Assembly (NCBI GenBank): GCA_033961575.1
Contig: CM066732.1
Location: forward strand, 80,595,187 to 80,659,186
Length of the DNA stretch: 64,000 nucleotides
From: Aselliscus stoliczkanus
Lineage: Eukaryota > Chordata > Mammalia > Chiroptera > Hipposideridae
Direction of reading: 5' to 3'
This document shows positions 11,820-24,269 of this stretch, piece by piece (the stretch's first letter is position 1; the number at the start of each line of letters is the position of its first letter). The notes beneath the pieces were generated by a model that saw only the letters and a program-made list of their open reading frames with translations, did not search any database and was not told where the DNA came from. The position numbers and the translations under genes are program-made.

Positions 11820-14560
11820 AAATGCACCTCTTAGATCACAGACTACAGAGCATCATTCACCCATAGCCTCAGCGACTGTGCTCTGAAATGTACACCCATA
11901 TTTCCCTTGAGGCTGCATTTCCCACAGACTGCTCCCAACTGATGGATGAATGTGGTGGGAAGACGAAGGCAGCTCCATTTGGTGAGACATGTGAATATTC
12001 TGACTTTGTCTCCAGGGCTTGCATCACCTTGCTGAGCTTCCTTAGAATTGCACTGCAGTCTAAAGTGTTTCCACCGCACTTGCTCCCTTCCTGTTCTTCA
12101 AAAGGGGCAGTCTGCATCACGGTCTGATGGCTTTCCTAGACTGCCCTGCTTCCCCACCATGCTCCCTCAAAGGAGTTTCTTGTGTGTCTAAACATGTATT
12201 GAAAACAGGAGTTGGGCCTCTGGTTGATTGCTCTCGATGATTCTGATTCTATACAACCCATTGATTTTGAAGGTTTGCAAAAGCTATCTCCTTTCCTTAG
12301 TAACAGCCAGAACTTTCCTATGCTGGATGATGCTGGAGAAGTCTCCCCTCTACAAGCTAACAGGCGCTTCTCTTGGGAGCTGCTCTCATCTTCTGTCTTG
12401 GCTGCCAGTGTACTAACTAGGATTAAATTTCTGCATAACCTGGCTGGGGATGTGCTGGACCTACCAAAGGAGGGAAGAGACAAAAGAATTGCAAGGATTC
12501 ATTAGCATGTACCAACAGGAGCCAGAAGAGTAAGTACATCAGGGATCACGAGGGTCAGAATGCAAGACAGGATAGGAAGGATTCATTGATCTGGGAGCAC
12601 TTTCTTTGGAAATAGGATAAAATCCTAATAGGAAGCCCAGAGGACCAGGGCAAACCTACTGCTAAAGTGACCCTCAGATGCCTGGAAAAAGATATGTCCA
12701 ACACTCAGCAAAGTAGAAACCTGAGTTCCCTTGCAAGATAATAAAAGAAGGAGTAAAGGGCCTGAGGGAATTGGGCATCCTGGGCTGAATATCTGATGTA
12801 AGGATGAAGGATCCACCAGAGGACTGTGTTCCACAGAAGGGCTGATGGGAAATACCATTCACCCAAGCCATCAGGAAAACACCAGTGAGAGGGGTACCCA
12901 GATCACTAAGAAGTTCAGGGCTGGCTCTCCTCAGGCCAGACTGTAGGGTGGACAGGCACAGAGGGGCTCATTCACATATGTGGGGTGATGAGAAACCAAA
13001 GAAACAGTCAGGTGGTAGTGTTTAAACACTAAAAATATCATGGCACCTCATTTAGGGAGCAGGCCTGCCGGGAGTCCTGGATGAGAAAGAATTCACAATG
13101 TGGCCACTGAGTAGACCACTCAGCAGTCATTTCACAGTTACCAAGTGTATATAATTGGAATCGAGACACTTGGCAATTAGAACAAAACCCACATTGGGTC
13201 CTTGGTTTGTGGAGTAAAAGCTGTCATAGTGAGGGTTGGAGGAAGAGGGGTGCCACTATTTAAGATTCAAAAGGTACATGTGTGCTAGTCCTTACCATAT
13301 TTCTGTTTATTTTACCACATTTATCATATATTTCTGTTTGGGATTACAGAAACCCCACCTTAGGGAGTAATGGGAGACTATCTCAGATGTAACCAAGTAG
13401 GAGTCTTGCTCAAGGTGGCTCTGGCTGACGTGGTATCAGTGTTAGAGACGACTGTTAAGTTTGTAGGTACATGGTATGTGGTCAGTGATTTGGCAAATTC
13501 ATTCTCCTCCTTTCCAGTTAGAAAGCAGATCAGAACCAGTTTGCATATCCCACTGGTCTCTGGCCTACATCAGCTCTCCTACTTCTGTCATCATATAGTC
13601 TGAAGAGACCCGAGCTGCACAAATATCACACAGAGTTCACAGAGACCCATTCCAACCATGACATTAGACTGATTAGACAGGAGGAGCAACAGATATCCAG
13701 AATGCTGGAGAATTTGGTAAGATATCTATCTATGCTCCAAGGGTGAGAGAGAAGCTTGGAAGTTTTAGGCATCTGACACTTCTGTGAAATTCTTGGGTAC
13801 AGTAGTCAGTAGTATGCCAGAAAATCTCCTCTAAAGTAAGAGATAAATTGATGCATCTTGCATCTCCTACAATGAAAAAGGAAACAGACCCTGGTAGACC
13901 CTTTTTGGCTTCCGGATGCAGCACACTTCATCCCTAGGAACACAACCTTCGCGCAGTAGTGGGTGACAGGCAAGGCTGCCAGTGTTTAGGTGGAGTGGGA
14001 TCTGAAAACAGCTCTGCAGAGTTCCAGGCTGCAGAGCTTCTGTCTAGCCCTTTGGGCTAGTGATCCAGCTGACTGTAAGGTATTGGAGGTGTCAGCAGCA
14101 GGAGAAGAGCAATGTAGAGATTATGGCAAAGCCCAGTGGGAGAATTCAGTGCGGGCTCCTGGAATCTGGAATGAGGCCATGCCATCTGTGGCGATTACAC
14201 ACTCTTTGAGAAATAGCTCTTGACATGTACTGGGCCCTGGTAGAGATGAAATGTTTGACTTCGGAACAAACACCAAGCAACCATGCAACTGGAAATGCCC
14301 ATTATAAGCTACAATTTGTCAGACCTGCTAAGTCAGAATCAGATAGACTCAGCAGCAGCCCATTCTAAGATGGAAATGGGACCTAGGGATTGAGCTCAAG
14401 AAGGACCAGTTGTACAAGTAAGCTGCAGGAGTAAGTAGCCATAACCCCATGTCACCCACCTTGATTGGACTTGTGTTCCTTTCCCAGTTCTTACCTATGT
14501 GGGGTCTCATACAAACAGCTAAAGGAGTAGGAAAGAGCCTGAACTCGGCACATTGTAGGG
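11820..14560 (+). mobile_element. degraded ERVL-type endogenous retrovirus, internal region
   Basis: This GC-richer block runs as the internal part of an ERVL/HERV16-like element in sense orientation. The stretch 12180-12960 corresponds to the gag end and gag-pol transition of that class (GCTGGACCTACCAAAGGAGG at about 12451 is a good marker). From about 13370 to 14460 it follows pol. No LTR could be defined on either side; 11820-12180 looks like upstream internal sequence, with its left limit uncertain. Stops, frameshifts and deletions occur throughout, so nothing here can be translated into a working protein. Confidence 0.7.
13370..14460 (+). pseudogene. ERVL pol relic (reverse transcriptase to RNase H)
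   Basis: The frame at 13370-13603 keeps the order of a retroviral RT finger/palm segment (residues GTWYVVSDLANSF are visible). It is then interrupted around 13600-13700, where the catalytic Tyr-x-Asp-Asp box expected for RT is not recognisable. From 13730 to 13960 the RT thumb/connection region continues in a shifted frame. From 14000 to 14260 it matches the start of the RNase H-like part, ending in a block with a WALVE-type motif (about 14230). Several stops and frame changes separate these parts. It is an old fossil copy; family assignment is from segment order and wording, not from a search. Confidence 0.65.
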
Positions 14561-15350
14561 GCTTAACAGCAAGTGAATGCAAGGTTTTGGTTAAGCTTCT
14601 GCTTTTGTATAGGTATATAATGATCATTCCTGTTCAGTGGATAAAGAAACTTGGGCCCAGTGAATTAAGTACGATTCGTTACCTGTAGGCAATGAATAAG
14701 GGGACCAGGAAACAGATGTCCTGCCTCCTGCTGTAATATGCTTTCTATGACACCCTCCTGCTCTCATGTTCCCCACAGGATGTTTGTTATCTTCATTTTG
14801 GAAAGCAAATCAAGTTCATTATTAGAAATTAAATTATAACACAGTTAATGTTCCACATTTAAAACATTTAAAATGCCATGCCCCATTTGCTAACCTAAAA
14901 ACTGGTATCCACATATGTTGAGTCACTTTTTTCAATTACTTGCAAAAATGGATAGAGATTAGGAGGGGCTGTGAATTTATGCATACAAATGAAACCTTAA
15001 AATAAAATGTTTCCATGTGCAACTTCCAGTCTTGTTGGATAACTTTACTTGATTGAAAATTACTTGAGAAAGATGAAATCATAAATTACCTTAAATTTAC
15101 TGAAAGCCTATGAACCACCTATATTAGGTGTGAAGCTGATGAAGTTTCATCTTGAATGGAAATAAGTTGAGAAAACAACATGGCTAACATTTCAGATACG
15201 TCTCCGGAAAGAATGTTGACAATATAGTTCATAGTAGGCAACTTTGCAAATACATTTCTACTATCATTATAATTGCTAAAGTTCCATTTAGTACTCCCAG
15301 TTTCTACTGGTTCCTCTCGTATTTCCTATTGCGCACACTTCGAATTTTTC
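14561..15350. other. unassigned sequence
   Basis: No gene or repeat recognised. The ERVL similarity fades at about 14460-14560. Confidence 0.45.
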
Positions 15351-15640
15351 TGCTATGACTGATTTCATTCATTCATTTATTCCTTCATTCAACACACCTT
15401 TAGCTTACTGTATCTTAGGTACTGTGCTCTTGTAGAATAGTTCCTACCTGCATTAGTGGTAGATTCAACATACGTGATGTTAAATTATGACAAGGTAACA
15501 TATTGCAGATAAAGAGAATGAAGCAAAGAGAGGTTTAGTAACTCTTTCAGTGTCACACAGCTAGTGTATGAAGGATTTGAGATTCAGACCGCGAAATATG
15601 GTTCTAGACCCCATGCTTTTAACCACTCTTTTGTTTCTCA
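15351..15640 (-). mobile_element. MIR SINE, antisense
   Basis: The complement of the MIR core is clear: AGAGGTTTAGTAACTC, then TCACACAGCTAGTGTATGAA near 15553, then CCATGCTTTTAACCACTCTT near 15611. The left part (CATTCATTCATTTATTCC and the 'GGTACTGTGCTC' region) fits the complement of the MIR 3' end. Confidence 0.75.
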
Positions 15641-16870
15641 CAAAGTTTGTAATGTGTCACTCTTGAATTTTCTGGTTTAAGATATAACTGGTATATTTCT
15701 GAGGGAAACATACGGAATTCCACTAGGAAAATGAAGCCTGATAGCAAATAGGAAAGTCTTTGGGACCTCCTATCTATTCCTGTGGGTCTGTGGCAACTTA
15801 TCTTGGGCCTCAGAAAACAGCTTACTTTAAAAAAAATTGTATTTCTTTTATCATAAAGCATTTGGAAAGAATCTAATAGATGTGGCTGTGTCACCTGCTG
15901 TATAATTTGACGTTTTAGAAATGATCAAATATTTTGAAGATGCCTCTATATGTGACTTAGTAATAATAATTCAAGTTAAATGAAAATATGAATGATTGAG
16001 GTTATTTTGATATGCAGCAAGACTATTTTGGGAAAAGATGTAAATATAATGCAGTGGAGGTTATATTTGTAAGACTTTCTTGCTATCCATAAATTTGAAT
16101 AAAGATATGGTCATCTAGAATTCTTCAGGAACATAGATGTAATGTGTCTATGCTACACATTCAACAATAAACAAATAGCCTAATACTCAAAGAACATGAA
16201 AAACGGAAGTTGACTTGGCAGATCTACCTGATAACACCCCAGTATGATTTTGGAATGGTGTGCTTTGTCCCCATAACGTCACTGTAGTTTTATCACAACA
16301 GTATTTTATTTAAATATGTGATTTGTTTTTAATAGATATAGGGGCATCATATATATTAGAAATTAAAATCTTCAAATGAGTGAGCTGAAGGAGGCCCTGA
16401 GTGCATGAGATTAAAAATACCTTGAAACTTTTATTTTTTTCTTTTAAAGGCAGACATAATTCCATAGTCCAAGCCAGCAAGAAGCTTTTACTGTTTTCTA
16501 ATTACTATATTGGATGTGCTTGTCACCTATAACATCCTTTGAAATTAATTCAATAGGCTGAGTTTACTAAAATAAAAAATAAACAAAAAGTCTATCACAG
16601 TTTGGACATCCTGGAGTGGGAATCCTATGATTGTTTCCAACTGGTCCCAGGGTTTTGTTTCCCAGTTGTGTGCACTCATGCCCATCTGCTACCATGGCGC
16701 TGTGACAGCTCACACTCTTGTTGGAACCCTGACTTGCTTAGCTAAACAGAGGTTTCAAGTCAATGTTCAAATAAAAAACATTTCCCACTGAGCTCTGATC
16801 TATTTTGTTTATGCTCACCCACAATACAATATTTTTAAGTTCATCCATAATTCAGTTCATCCACAAGACT
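15641..16870. other. unassigned AT-rich sequence
   Basis: No gene, splice-site pair or repeat family recognised. Confidence 0.45.
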
Positions 16871-18620
16871 ACTTTTTAAAAATAAACTTTTATTTTAGAA
16901 TTGATTTTTATTTACAGAAAAGTTTCAGAGACAGTACAGAGTTTCCACATACCTCACACCCACATTTCTCTTTATTAGCACCTTACATTAGTAAGGTATT
17001 TGAAATAATTAATGAGCCAATATTAATCCATCAGTACTAACTAAAGTCTGTTCTTTATGCAAATTTTTTACGTTTTACCTGATACCCATATCTTTTCCAA
17101 GAGTCTTACACATTTAGTTGCCATGTCTTCTTGGAGTCCTTTGGGTTTTGACTGTTTCTCAGATATTCTTTGTTTTTACGACCTTCACAGCGTTGAGGAG
17201 TGCTGGTCAGGCATTTTGTAGAATGTCACTTAGATGGGATTTGTCTGATGATTTTATTGTGACTTACCTGGGATTACGAGACTTTAGGAAAGAAACCATA
17301 AAGGTAAAGTGCCATTTTCCTCATACTATGTCATAGGTACATACTAAACATAATTAATTACTGTTGATATTTACCTTGATCACCTGGATGAGGTAGTGTT
17401 GGTCAGGTTTCTCCACTGAGTAATCACTTTTTTTAATCCCCCCTGTTTATTTTTGTTTTGTACTCTTTGGAAGAAAGTCCTAATGAGTAAACCACAATTG
17501 AGAAGTGGGGAGTTACCCTTCACCTCTTTGAGGATGAAGTATCTATACCATGTATTTGGATTTCTTTTGCATGGGATATGTCTATTATCTCTCTTTCATT
17601 TATCCAATCACTTGTATGTTCAATATAGACTCATGAATATTTATTTTACATTTTGGGCTATAGCAAAATACTGTTTCAATTATTTTGTTGATCAAGTCAT
17701 ACCAGTTTGGGCCATTGGTAATTATTTCAGTTGACTCCTATATCCTTTTGACATACCCCCATCATTGTGTGTCTGTGTGTGCATGTGTTTTAGCATGCCC
17801 TTGCTTTCTGGCAATACAATATACTCTAGCCTAATTTTGTATATTTCCTGCCCCATCCTAGAATTAGCCATTTTTCTAAGCAACTCTGGTCCATTTTATT
17901 AGAGAATATAATTAGAAACCAAGATTGGGTGCTAGTTATTATACTCATTGCTACTGAGATATTGCGTTTAGGCCCATTTAGCTGAGAGAGGAAGGAAACA
18001 TGTATAAATATTTACATATATATGCCTATCTTCATCAGTATCTGTATTGTTTAAATTGTTGTCTCCAACTCTAATTCATTACTATATGAATCATTCTAGC
18101 TTTTTCTTGTCTATAACTTCCCATTCCAACTGTAGGAAACCTGACTTTCACTAGCCACCACCGGGTTTACTTAATTATTCAATTCCAGCATACATGTATA
18201 GTAGTTTCAGAATTGTTAACCTTTTTCAACTTTATGATTTAGGGTGTAGTATTTATGCACAATTCCTTTGGCTTTTAGTCTTACTGAGTCCACTCATTTC
18301 TAGTTGCTTAGGTTAGCACTTTTCCCTTATATCCTTCAGTGAGATTATTTTATACATTTGTAACATAGTTAGATTTTTTGGGTCACTTTTTACATTTATC
18401 ATGTGATCCCCTGACTTCTTAAATGTTTTATTTTACATTTCATACATTAAAGTTAACTCCTTGTACTGTAATGTTCTATGGGTTTAACAGAGCACAGTGT
18501 CAAATGTGCCCCATGACACTATTATACAGAATATTTTCCTTGCCCTAAAAATCCTCTGTGCTTCACCTATTGGACCCTCCTCCATCCCACAGAGTAATTT
18601 AAAAATTGCTCTTTTTTCTA
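16871..18620 (-). mobile_element. old L1M 3' UTR, antisense
   Basis: Complementary L1M 3' UTR segments appear in order: TTATTTACAGAAAAGTTTCA, AGCACCTTACATTAGTAAGG, AGTCCTTTGGGTTTTGACTG, GTACTCTTTGGAAGAAAGTC, CTCACTTGTATGTTCAAT-type text near 17610, and TGCCCTAAAAATCCTCTGTG at about 18542. The L1 3' end is at the left. The 93-codon and 72-codon plus-strand frames inside it are non-coding strand artefacts. Confidence 0.75.
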
Positions 18621-18713
18621 TCCAGCTACCACTTTTCTATTGAAATATTTTACATATGAAAGTGCTCTACACCTCAATTTCTGTTATTATTTTATAGTTG
18701 GTAGTATAAAAGA

Positions 18714-18743
18714 TAGTGTGTGTGTGTGTGTGTGTGTGTGTGT
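18714..18743. repeat. (TG)n microsatellite
   Basis: Uninterrupted TG dinucleotide repeat of about 30 bp, ending before TCACTGTCC. Confidence 0.95.
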
Positions 18744-20390
18744 CACTGTCCAGCTCTTTGTTTGATTACATAGATATGTATATTCATGTAAAAATCAACT
18801 AACTTTTGGGTCCCAAGTTGCACTAATAAGAAGCCAAAAGTTGTATACTTTGTAATATATAACCAGACCAACCTCTTATTTCGTATTATTTTCATTTTAA
18901 TGCTATAGGGTATGTTATGGGAATTAGGTACATTGCACTATCTCATTCAACTAATCTTTATTGAAACTTCACAAATTGAGAGAAATCAATGGCCCATGTG
19001 ACCAAATGGTTAGGGCTAGGTATTTGGTAAGTGGTTGTTAGCTAAAGATCTAGAGTGGTTGAAAGAACAAAGCTTATTGGTTTATATAGATACCTAGATC
19101 AAATTTTGTTTGTATTCTAATTTGGCTTTACAAATACAACTTTTGAAGCTTGAGCCTTATTTATTTATTTATTTATTTGCATCCTTACTTACTTTTTGTT
19201 TTTTTTAACTGACACCAGGAAAATATGTCTGTTTACTGTAGAACAAATGCAGTTTCCTTAAAACATTTAAAAAACTATGCAGGAGTTCATATTTTATAAT
19301 GATATTAGGATTTCTTAGGTAGTAATTCTGTATTTCAAAGGATTCATATGTGACCCAAACAGTGAACAATTGGGAACACTAGCTGATAATGATATGATCA
19401 TTTTTGGCAGTCTATTTATGTAGTTCTGGCAGAAGTATAGTGATACATTAGTCATTTTCACAGAGAAGATACTGGTCCAAGCGAGTCTCTTATGTGGGGT
19501 GCCATCTGCACCTTTTTTTTGTCAGTAAGTTCAAAATAAAATATACCCATTAATGGATACTATTTCTATTCTATATTGAATCATTGTTTGAGGCAAACTA
19601 TACCATTCTTAGAGTATAGTAAATACTCCACGTGATTAAAATTGCTTCCAGGCATCCTATATTAACTAGAATACCTGTCTCAAAATTGCTCCAAGTTTTA
19701 ACACTTCCATTTTATTTAAACTGTTCACAATTTACTCTCTGTGGAACTCTTGGTTAAATATAAGAGGTGGCAGTGAGTTCTACTTTTTGGTTCATTAATC
19801 ATGGAGCAACTCATTTGACCCTCAGTGTTTTGGTTCTTTCATTGGTAAATATGGTAATAAAGACACGTGGTATTTGAAAAGATGGGCTATATTTCTGTTA
19901 AGGTTTACAACAAGCAAAGTTAATCTAAACTTAAAGGTTGATGATAACATTATGGAGGCAGGCCTTTCAAAGTTTGCTGACTCACTTTAACTAACTGTCT
20001 AGCTTAATAATATAAATTATACATAGCTTGTAAACTCTGAGGAGAGAGGTTGTATTTTACTCATGCTTTGAACATAATAAACAGTCAGTAGATATTTGTT
20101 GTGTTGAATTTAAGCACAGATGGATTTGCTATAATTACATAAGAAAAGTTTCTGAGATAATCAAAGAGAGGAGTTAATACACATGCATTAGTATAAAATA
20201 GGGTTTAGAAGAAAGGCTTCTCATCATTACTATTTTGGTGAGAAGAGGAAACTCTTACACTCAGGTTATGTGAGAAATTTTGTGATTCTGCTGAACTGGT
20301 TAGAGGTCATAATAAAAGGGGTTATTCAGAATAATGAGTGTCATTTAAGTAACTTACATAAATATAGCTGAATTTTCCAAACTATTAGTA
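18744..20390. other. unassigned sequence with a short (TTTA)n
   Basis: A (TTTA)n tract of about 22 bp lies at 19158-19179. The rest is AT-rich with no gene or repeat family recognised. Confidence 0.45.
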
Positions 20391-20610
20391 ACTAAAGAGA
20401 AATCTCATATACTAATGATAACTAAAATCTATTGAAAGCTTGCTTTGTACAAGATGTGTTAAACGTTTTACTTCTGTTATCTTATTTAATCCCCAGATAG
20501 TACTTTGAAATAAATACAGTCCTTATTTCCATTTTAAACTGGGCAAACCAAGTCCTGATATGTTTTCTGTACAATTAAGAGCCGTACAGTCAATAGTTTT
20601 AAGAGATACA
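20391..20610 (-). mobile_element. MIR SINE, antisense
   Basis: TTATCTTATTTAATCCCCAG (20478), TTATTTCCATTTTAAACTGG (20524) and the following GCAAACCAAGTCCTGATATG fit the complement of MIR ('TATCTCATTTAATCCTCAC ... CATTTTACAGATGAGGAAAC'). The core beyond 20560 is badly diverged. Confidence 0.65.
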
Positions 20611-20657
20611 TCTTATTTATATTACAGGTCCCTGAGTATAAATATAGCTCACTAATA

Positions 20658-20870
20658 GTGGGGGTGCCAAAAAAATGTATACAAGTGGACGCTTTGGTCA
20701 GCGTTACCCAAGCAGTAGTTTGTAGTAATCAGAAGTGTCTGGACACTGATGGTAACCACTTTGAGCACCTCTTCTCATTGCAGAAGTCAAACATGACTTG
20801 AATTCATATTTTGTTATCAGTATGTATTGAGTATTAGAATTTTAATACAGTTTTCCTTTCTGTATGTGTA
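20658..20870. mobile_element. Tc1/mariner-type non-autonomous element (longer copy)
   Basis: The left end GGGGGTGCCAAAAAAATGTA starts after a TA dinucleotide at 20656-20657. The right half (GAATTCATATTTTGTTATCA, then GTATGTATTGAGTATTAGAA, then TTTTAATACAGTTTTCC) is collinear with the smaller element at 33455-33586. This copy has an additional segment of about 100 bp (20690-20790) that the other lacks and that could be a leftover of transposase sequence. The right terminal repeat is decayed. Confidence 0.65.
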
Positions 20871-21335
20871 AAGAGCCTTATTTTTGCCCCCAGATCTACT
20901 CGTAAAAAGCCAGATGTTTTGCCAGTGATTAAGAATAGATAAAATATTGAGAAACGATAACTTTTTAACTGACTACAATTGACAAAGAAGCTTCTTTCAT
21001 TTTTTGGATCACAATGACATGGTATTTTTAATCTTGTATTTAAAATCTAACCCCTCATTTAAAGATAACCTTCTGATTACTTATGATTTCTCTAGGTATC
21101 TCAGGTGATCAACTGCTCTCTCTAGCCCCTAGAATAAACTATTGGGAAAGATATGTCCAAATGCTTATACAATAGTTGTTTCTGTAGCTACCTGTATAAA
21201 CAACCACTCCTCTAAGCTGCGCAAATAATACCCCAGAACACTGTGGGTTTAGTATGAAATCTCCCAATGGATTCATTTTAGTGCATCCTGTTCACTCATT
21301 TTAGTATAGTTGGCTCTATAAATGGCAAACAATAT
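20871..21335. other. unassigned sequence
   Basis: No gene or repeat family recognised. Confidence 0.4.
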
Positions 21336-21612
21336 ATTGTTGGGTTGGCCATTGACCACTATGGTTTTTCTTCTATTCAGTTGATGGTTACCTATTAAAG
21401 GGAGATAAGTTAAAAAACAAACAAACAAAAACAAAACAAAACAAAATATAAAATTAAACAAAACTGGGTAAATAGAAGTAAAACAAATTATATTTAATTC
21501 ACTCCTTTCCAAACTTTGTATTTTTGGTTGGATGTTCCTAAATAAGATTTGTACGATGATACTATAAAAATATTAGAAAAAATTTCTCCAACCCAATTTT
21601 GTTTGGGTTGCA
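21336..21612. mobile_element. possible mariner-type MITE with A-rich centre
   Basis: The left end TTGTTGGGTTGGCC (21337) and the complement of the right side (AAAATTGGGTTGGAG, around 21588-21602) form an inverted pair, and the left end resembles mammalian mariner termini. An A-rich tract with AAACAAAAC repeats sits at 21410-21455. The inverted repeat is short and imperfect, so this remains tentative. Confidence 0.3.
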
Positions 21613-23226
21613 AGAGTCCAAGACTTTGAGAAGAATTTGGAGAAGGTCAGGATCAAAGGACAAATGGTAGCAGCTACTATTCCATCTTCTGAAAATGAAA
21701 TTTATATGAGTGAAAAAGGCTTGATGTTTTCAAATTGGACTGGACCTTGGGTAAATACTAATATGGGTGTTAACAAATATCCCCTGTGAGATTATATTTC
21801 TAGGATAGATAGATTGAATGGACATGGACATCTAACTATAGGTAAACTCTAGAAGGATCTGCCTTATCCTAGAAACATGCATCACTTAGGGTTTACCTAA
21901 CCACCTTGTTAAGTCAGAGATAAGTATTCACGATAATTCCTCCTCTGAAAGTGTCCTTGCACCCTCTTTACCAGGCCCAGTGATATGAGTAAATAGTTGC
22001 TATGGCACTGAAGGTTACTCCTTCATTCTCCCAATTGGATTTTTTGTTGTTCAGAATCATGTGCCAGTGTACACCTTGGGATGCTTTAAATGGACTTCTT
22101 CATCTCCCCAAAATGAAAGTTAAACTTGAGAGCAGTTACCCTCTCTTCTGAAATCCAAAGCCACAACAATTAATGTAACTATTAGATATGTTATAATAGT
22201 ACAGTAAAATCATTCATACTCAACATAAGCTACATTATGAACCTGACAAATAATGAGTCATCCTAAATCATCATGGAATATTATTCTGTAATTTTACATA
22301 CCATGCAAACCCCTCTAGTTTCTTGAAACTACTTCTTTCGATTATAAAATCTTCTATTGATAGTTTCTCAAAATCATCTTATAGTAAACACAAGAAATAA
22401 TAAAGAATTTTTCTTCCTAACATTGTAGATAAGCAAACATACCTCCAAAAATGCACAACCTTATAATCAAGGGTCATTCTAAATTTTCTGTTAGTAGGTA
22501 AATTCCTCTTTTGTCTAATGTTCCACTAACTCTGTGCCCCTTTCTCCATTCAGTAACCCCTACAAAATTTCCCTGTAGCCCTCGAGAAAAGGCAGTGCCT
22601 TTTTATTATGATTCTTAAATTTGGAATGTGTTTTGAAGAAAAGTGCATAGGAGCTATCTTGTTAAATTGTCAAGTTGAATAAATTTTTCCTATGCGAGAA
22701 AGCCTGTGTAATTTCAAGTGCTTACCTGTCTTCTCAGATATCTATGCCACCCAATTTATTTACCCATTATTTTGGCTCTTGAGCTAGATTTTTACCATCA
22801 CATGTTTCGTCAGTCCTGCTGTGTAACTGGCTTATACCAAAAACAAAAGGGAGCCAAAGAGAAAACTGAACTTTCAGAAGCACAAGCATTCCTGGGAGAC
22901 CTAACTTTGATGTTTTGACAGCATACCTTCCCAAGAGAGAAAAGTGAAGCAGAGGGAGGATAAAAATAATTTTAAAAAATCAATGAAGTAAAAAGGGCGG
23001 TGGGACAAACTTAATGGGCTTTATATTTATACTCTATAAGTAATACTTCATGTAATAAATATTTTTTCCAAATATATTTCATCATTACTTAAATCAGAAA
23101 TAAAAATCTTTTAAGATTCTAACTCCAAGTCCAACCTAAAAATAAATTACTGTATTTTCTATTCAACTTAAAGTATGTAATGGTTAGCTATTGCGTGAGA
23201 ATAATTTTAGAGGAGAATGACGTTTG
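21613..23226. other. unassigned AT-rich sequence
   Basis: No gene, splice-site pair or repeat family recognised. Confidence 0.45.
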
Positions 23227-23227
23227 A

Positions 23228-23339
23228 AAAAAACTCAAAGAGGGCCGGCCGAGTGGCGCGGTGGTTAAGCGCTGGCCTAGGAAGCCAGCGGCACCGGTTC
23301 GGTCCCACATATGAGGGCCGGTGACACTGCTCTCAAAAA

Positions 23340-23370
<31 letters not shown>

Positions 23371-23379
23371 AACTCAAAG
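23228..23379 (+). mobile_element. head-only tRNA-derived SINE with target duplication
   Basis: The head runs from 23242 to about 23334. It contains an A-box-like GGCCGAGTGGCGCGGTGG, a perfect anticodon-type hairpin at 23271-23289 (GCTGGC, 7-nt loop CTAGGAA, GCCAGC), and a B-box-like GGTTCGGTCCC at about 23296. It ends in a mixed A-rich tail with G interruptions (23335-23366). A 13-bp duplication AAAAAACTCAAAG flanks it at 23228-23240 and 23367-23379. The good hairpin and intact duplication suggest a fairly young insertion. Confidence 0.93.
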
Positions 23380-24131
23380 GACTAATCTAAATTTTATTCT
23401 ATACTTTTTGAAAATCCCAAACAAAAGATGTTCAGTAAAGATAGTTTACTTATGAAATAATAGAATAGCAAATTTTCATCTATAAAACTTTACATATAAT
23501 ATCATTATTGATTAAATTGTAACCAAACCTGTCATTACTTGAAAATTGCGGCATATGGTCTATACATTTTATAAATCCTTTATGTGATTTTTCAAGACTG
23601 AGGCTAAGTGTTTTTTTAACTTATATGACACATGTTTTTCAGGATTATTTTTAACACATAGTGAAACAGAGTGCTTTTTGAATGCATGCAAAACAAGAGT
23701 CAAAATAAAATTATATTGGAAAGTAGAAAGCGTTGGTACGTTAAATAATGATGATGAATACTGGCTTATAAAAATTCAAACTGCATTTTGTATAACTATT
23801 TTGCAGCTTAGAAGCTTGAGCATTTGAGTACCTACACCGTGGGAGAGTAGAAATGCATGCCTACACAGATACCTGCTATAAGAATGGAATGACCAACATG
23901 CTATGTGCTAGATGAAAGCAAAGTGAATTACTGATTATAAGTTGTGCTTAACTTTATTAAGCCAAGAGAACACTATTACTGAAAGTCTGTATCTGACAAA
24001 GACAAATTACTTTATTATAATCATATTCACAAGCTGTCATGTGGCTGCCAGTCAAGGTCTGCCATTCATTCATCTAAATGAAGTGGTAGCCTTGCAAATG
24101 TTAATTAGATCTTACAGCCCTATCAATATTG
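23380..24131. other. unassigned sequence
   Basis: No gene or repeat family recognised. Confidence 0.4.
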
Positions 24132-24269
24132 AAGAACCTTTCATTTTTTTTTTTTTTTTGAGGGCAATATCACTGGCCCTCCTAAGTGGGACTGAACCGG
24201 GGCCGCTGGCTTCTCAAGCCAGTGCTTAACCACTGCGCCACTCCGCCAGATCAAGAACCTTTCATTTTT
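24132..24269 (-). mobile_element. head-only tRNA-derived SINE, 17-bp target duplication
   Basis: The sequence AAGAACCTTTCATTTTT is repeated perfectly at 24132-24148 and 24253-24269. Between them lie poly-T and the complement of the SINE head, with anticodon-type hairpin CTGGCTTCTCAAGCCAG at 24207-24223 on the plus strand and CACTGGCCCTCCTAAGTGGG near 24170. The clean duplication makes this one of the best-bounded insertions in the window. Confidence 0.93.

Noticed and set aside
12136..12483. 115-codon minus-strand open frame
   Set aside because: Antisense to the ERVL-type internal region; no features of its own.
23242..23334. Possible functional tRNA gene
   Set aside because: A- and B-box-like words and an anticodon-type arm exist, but acceptor stem pairing is absent, an A tail and target duplication follow, and copies recur; it is a SINE.
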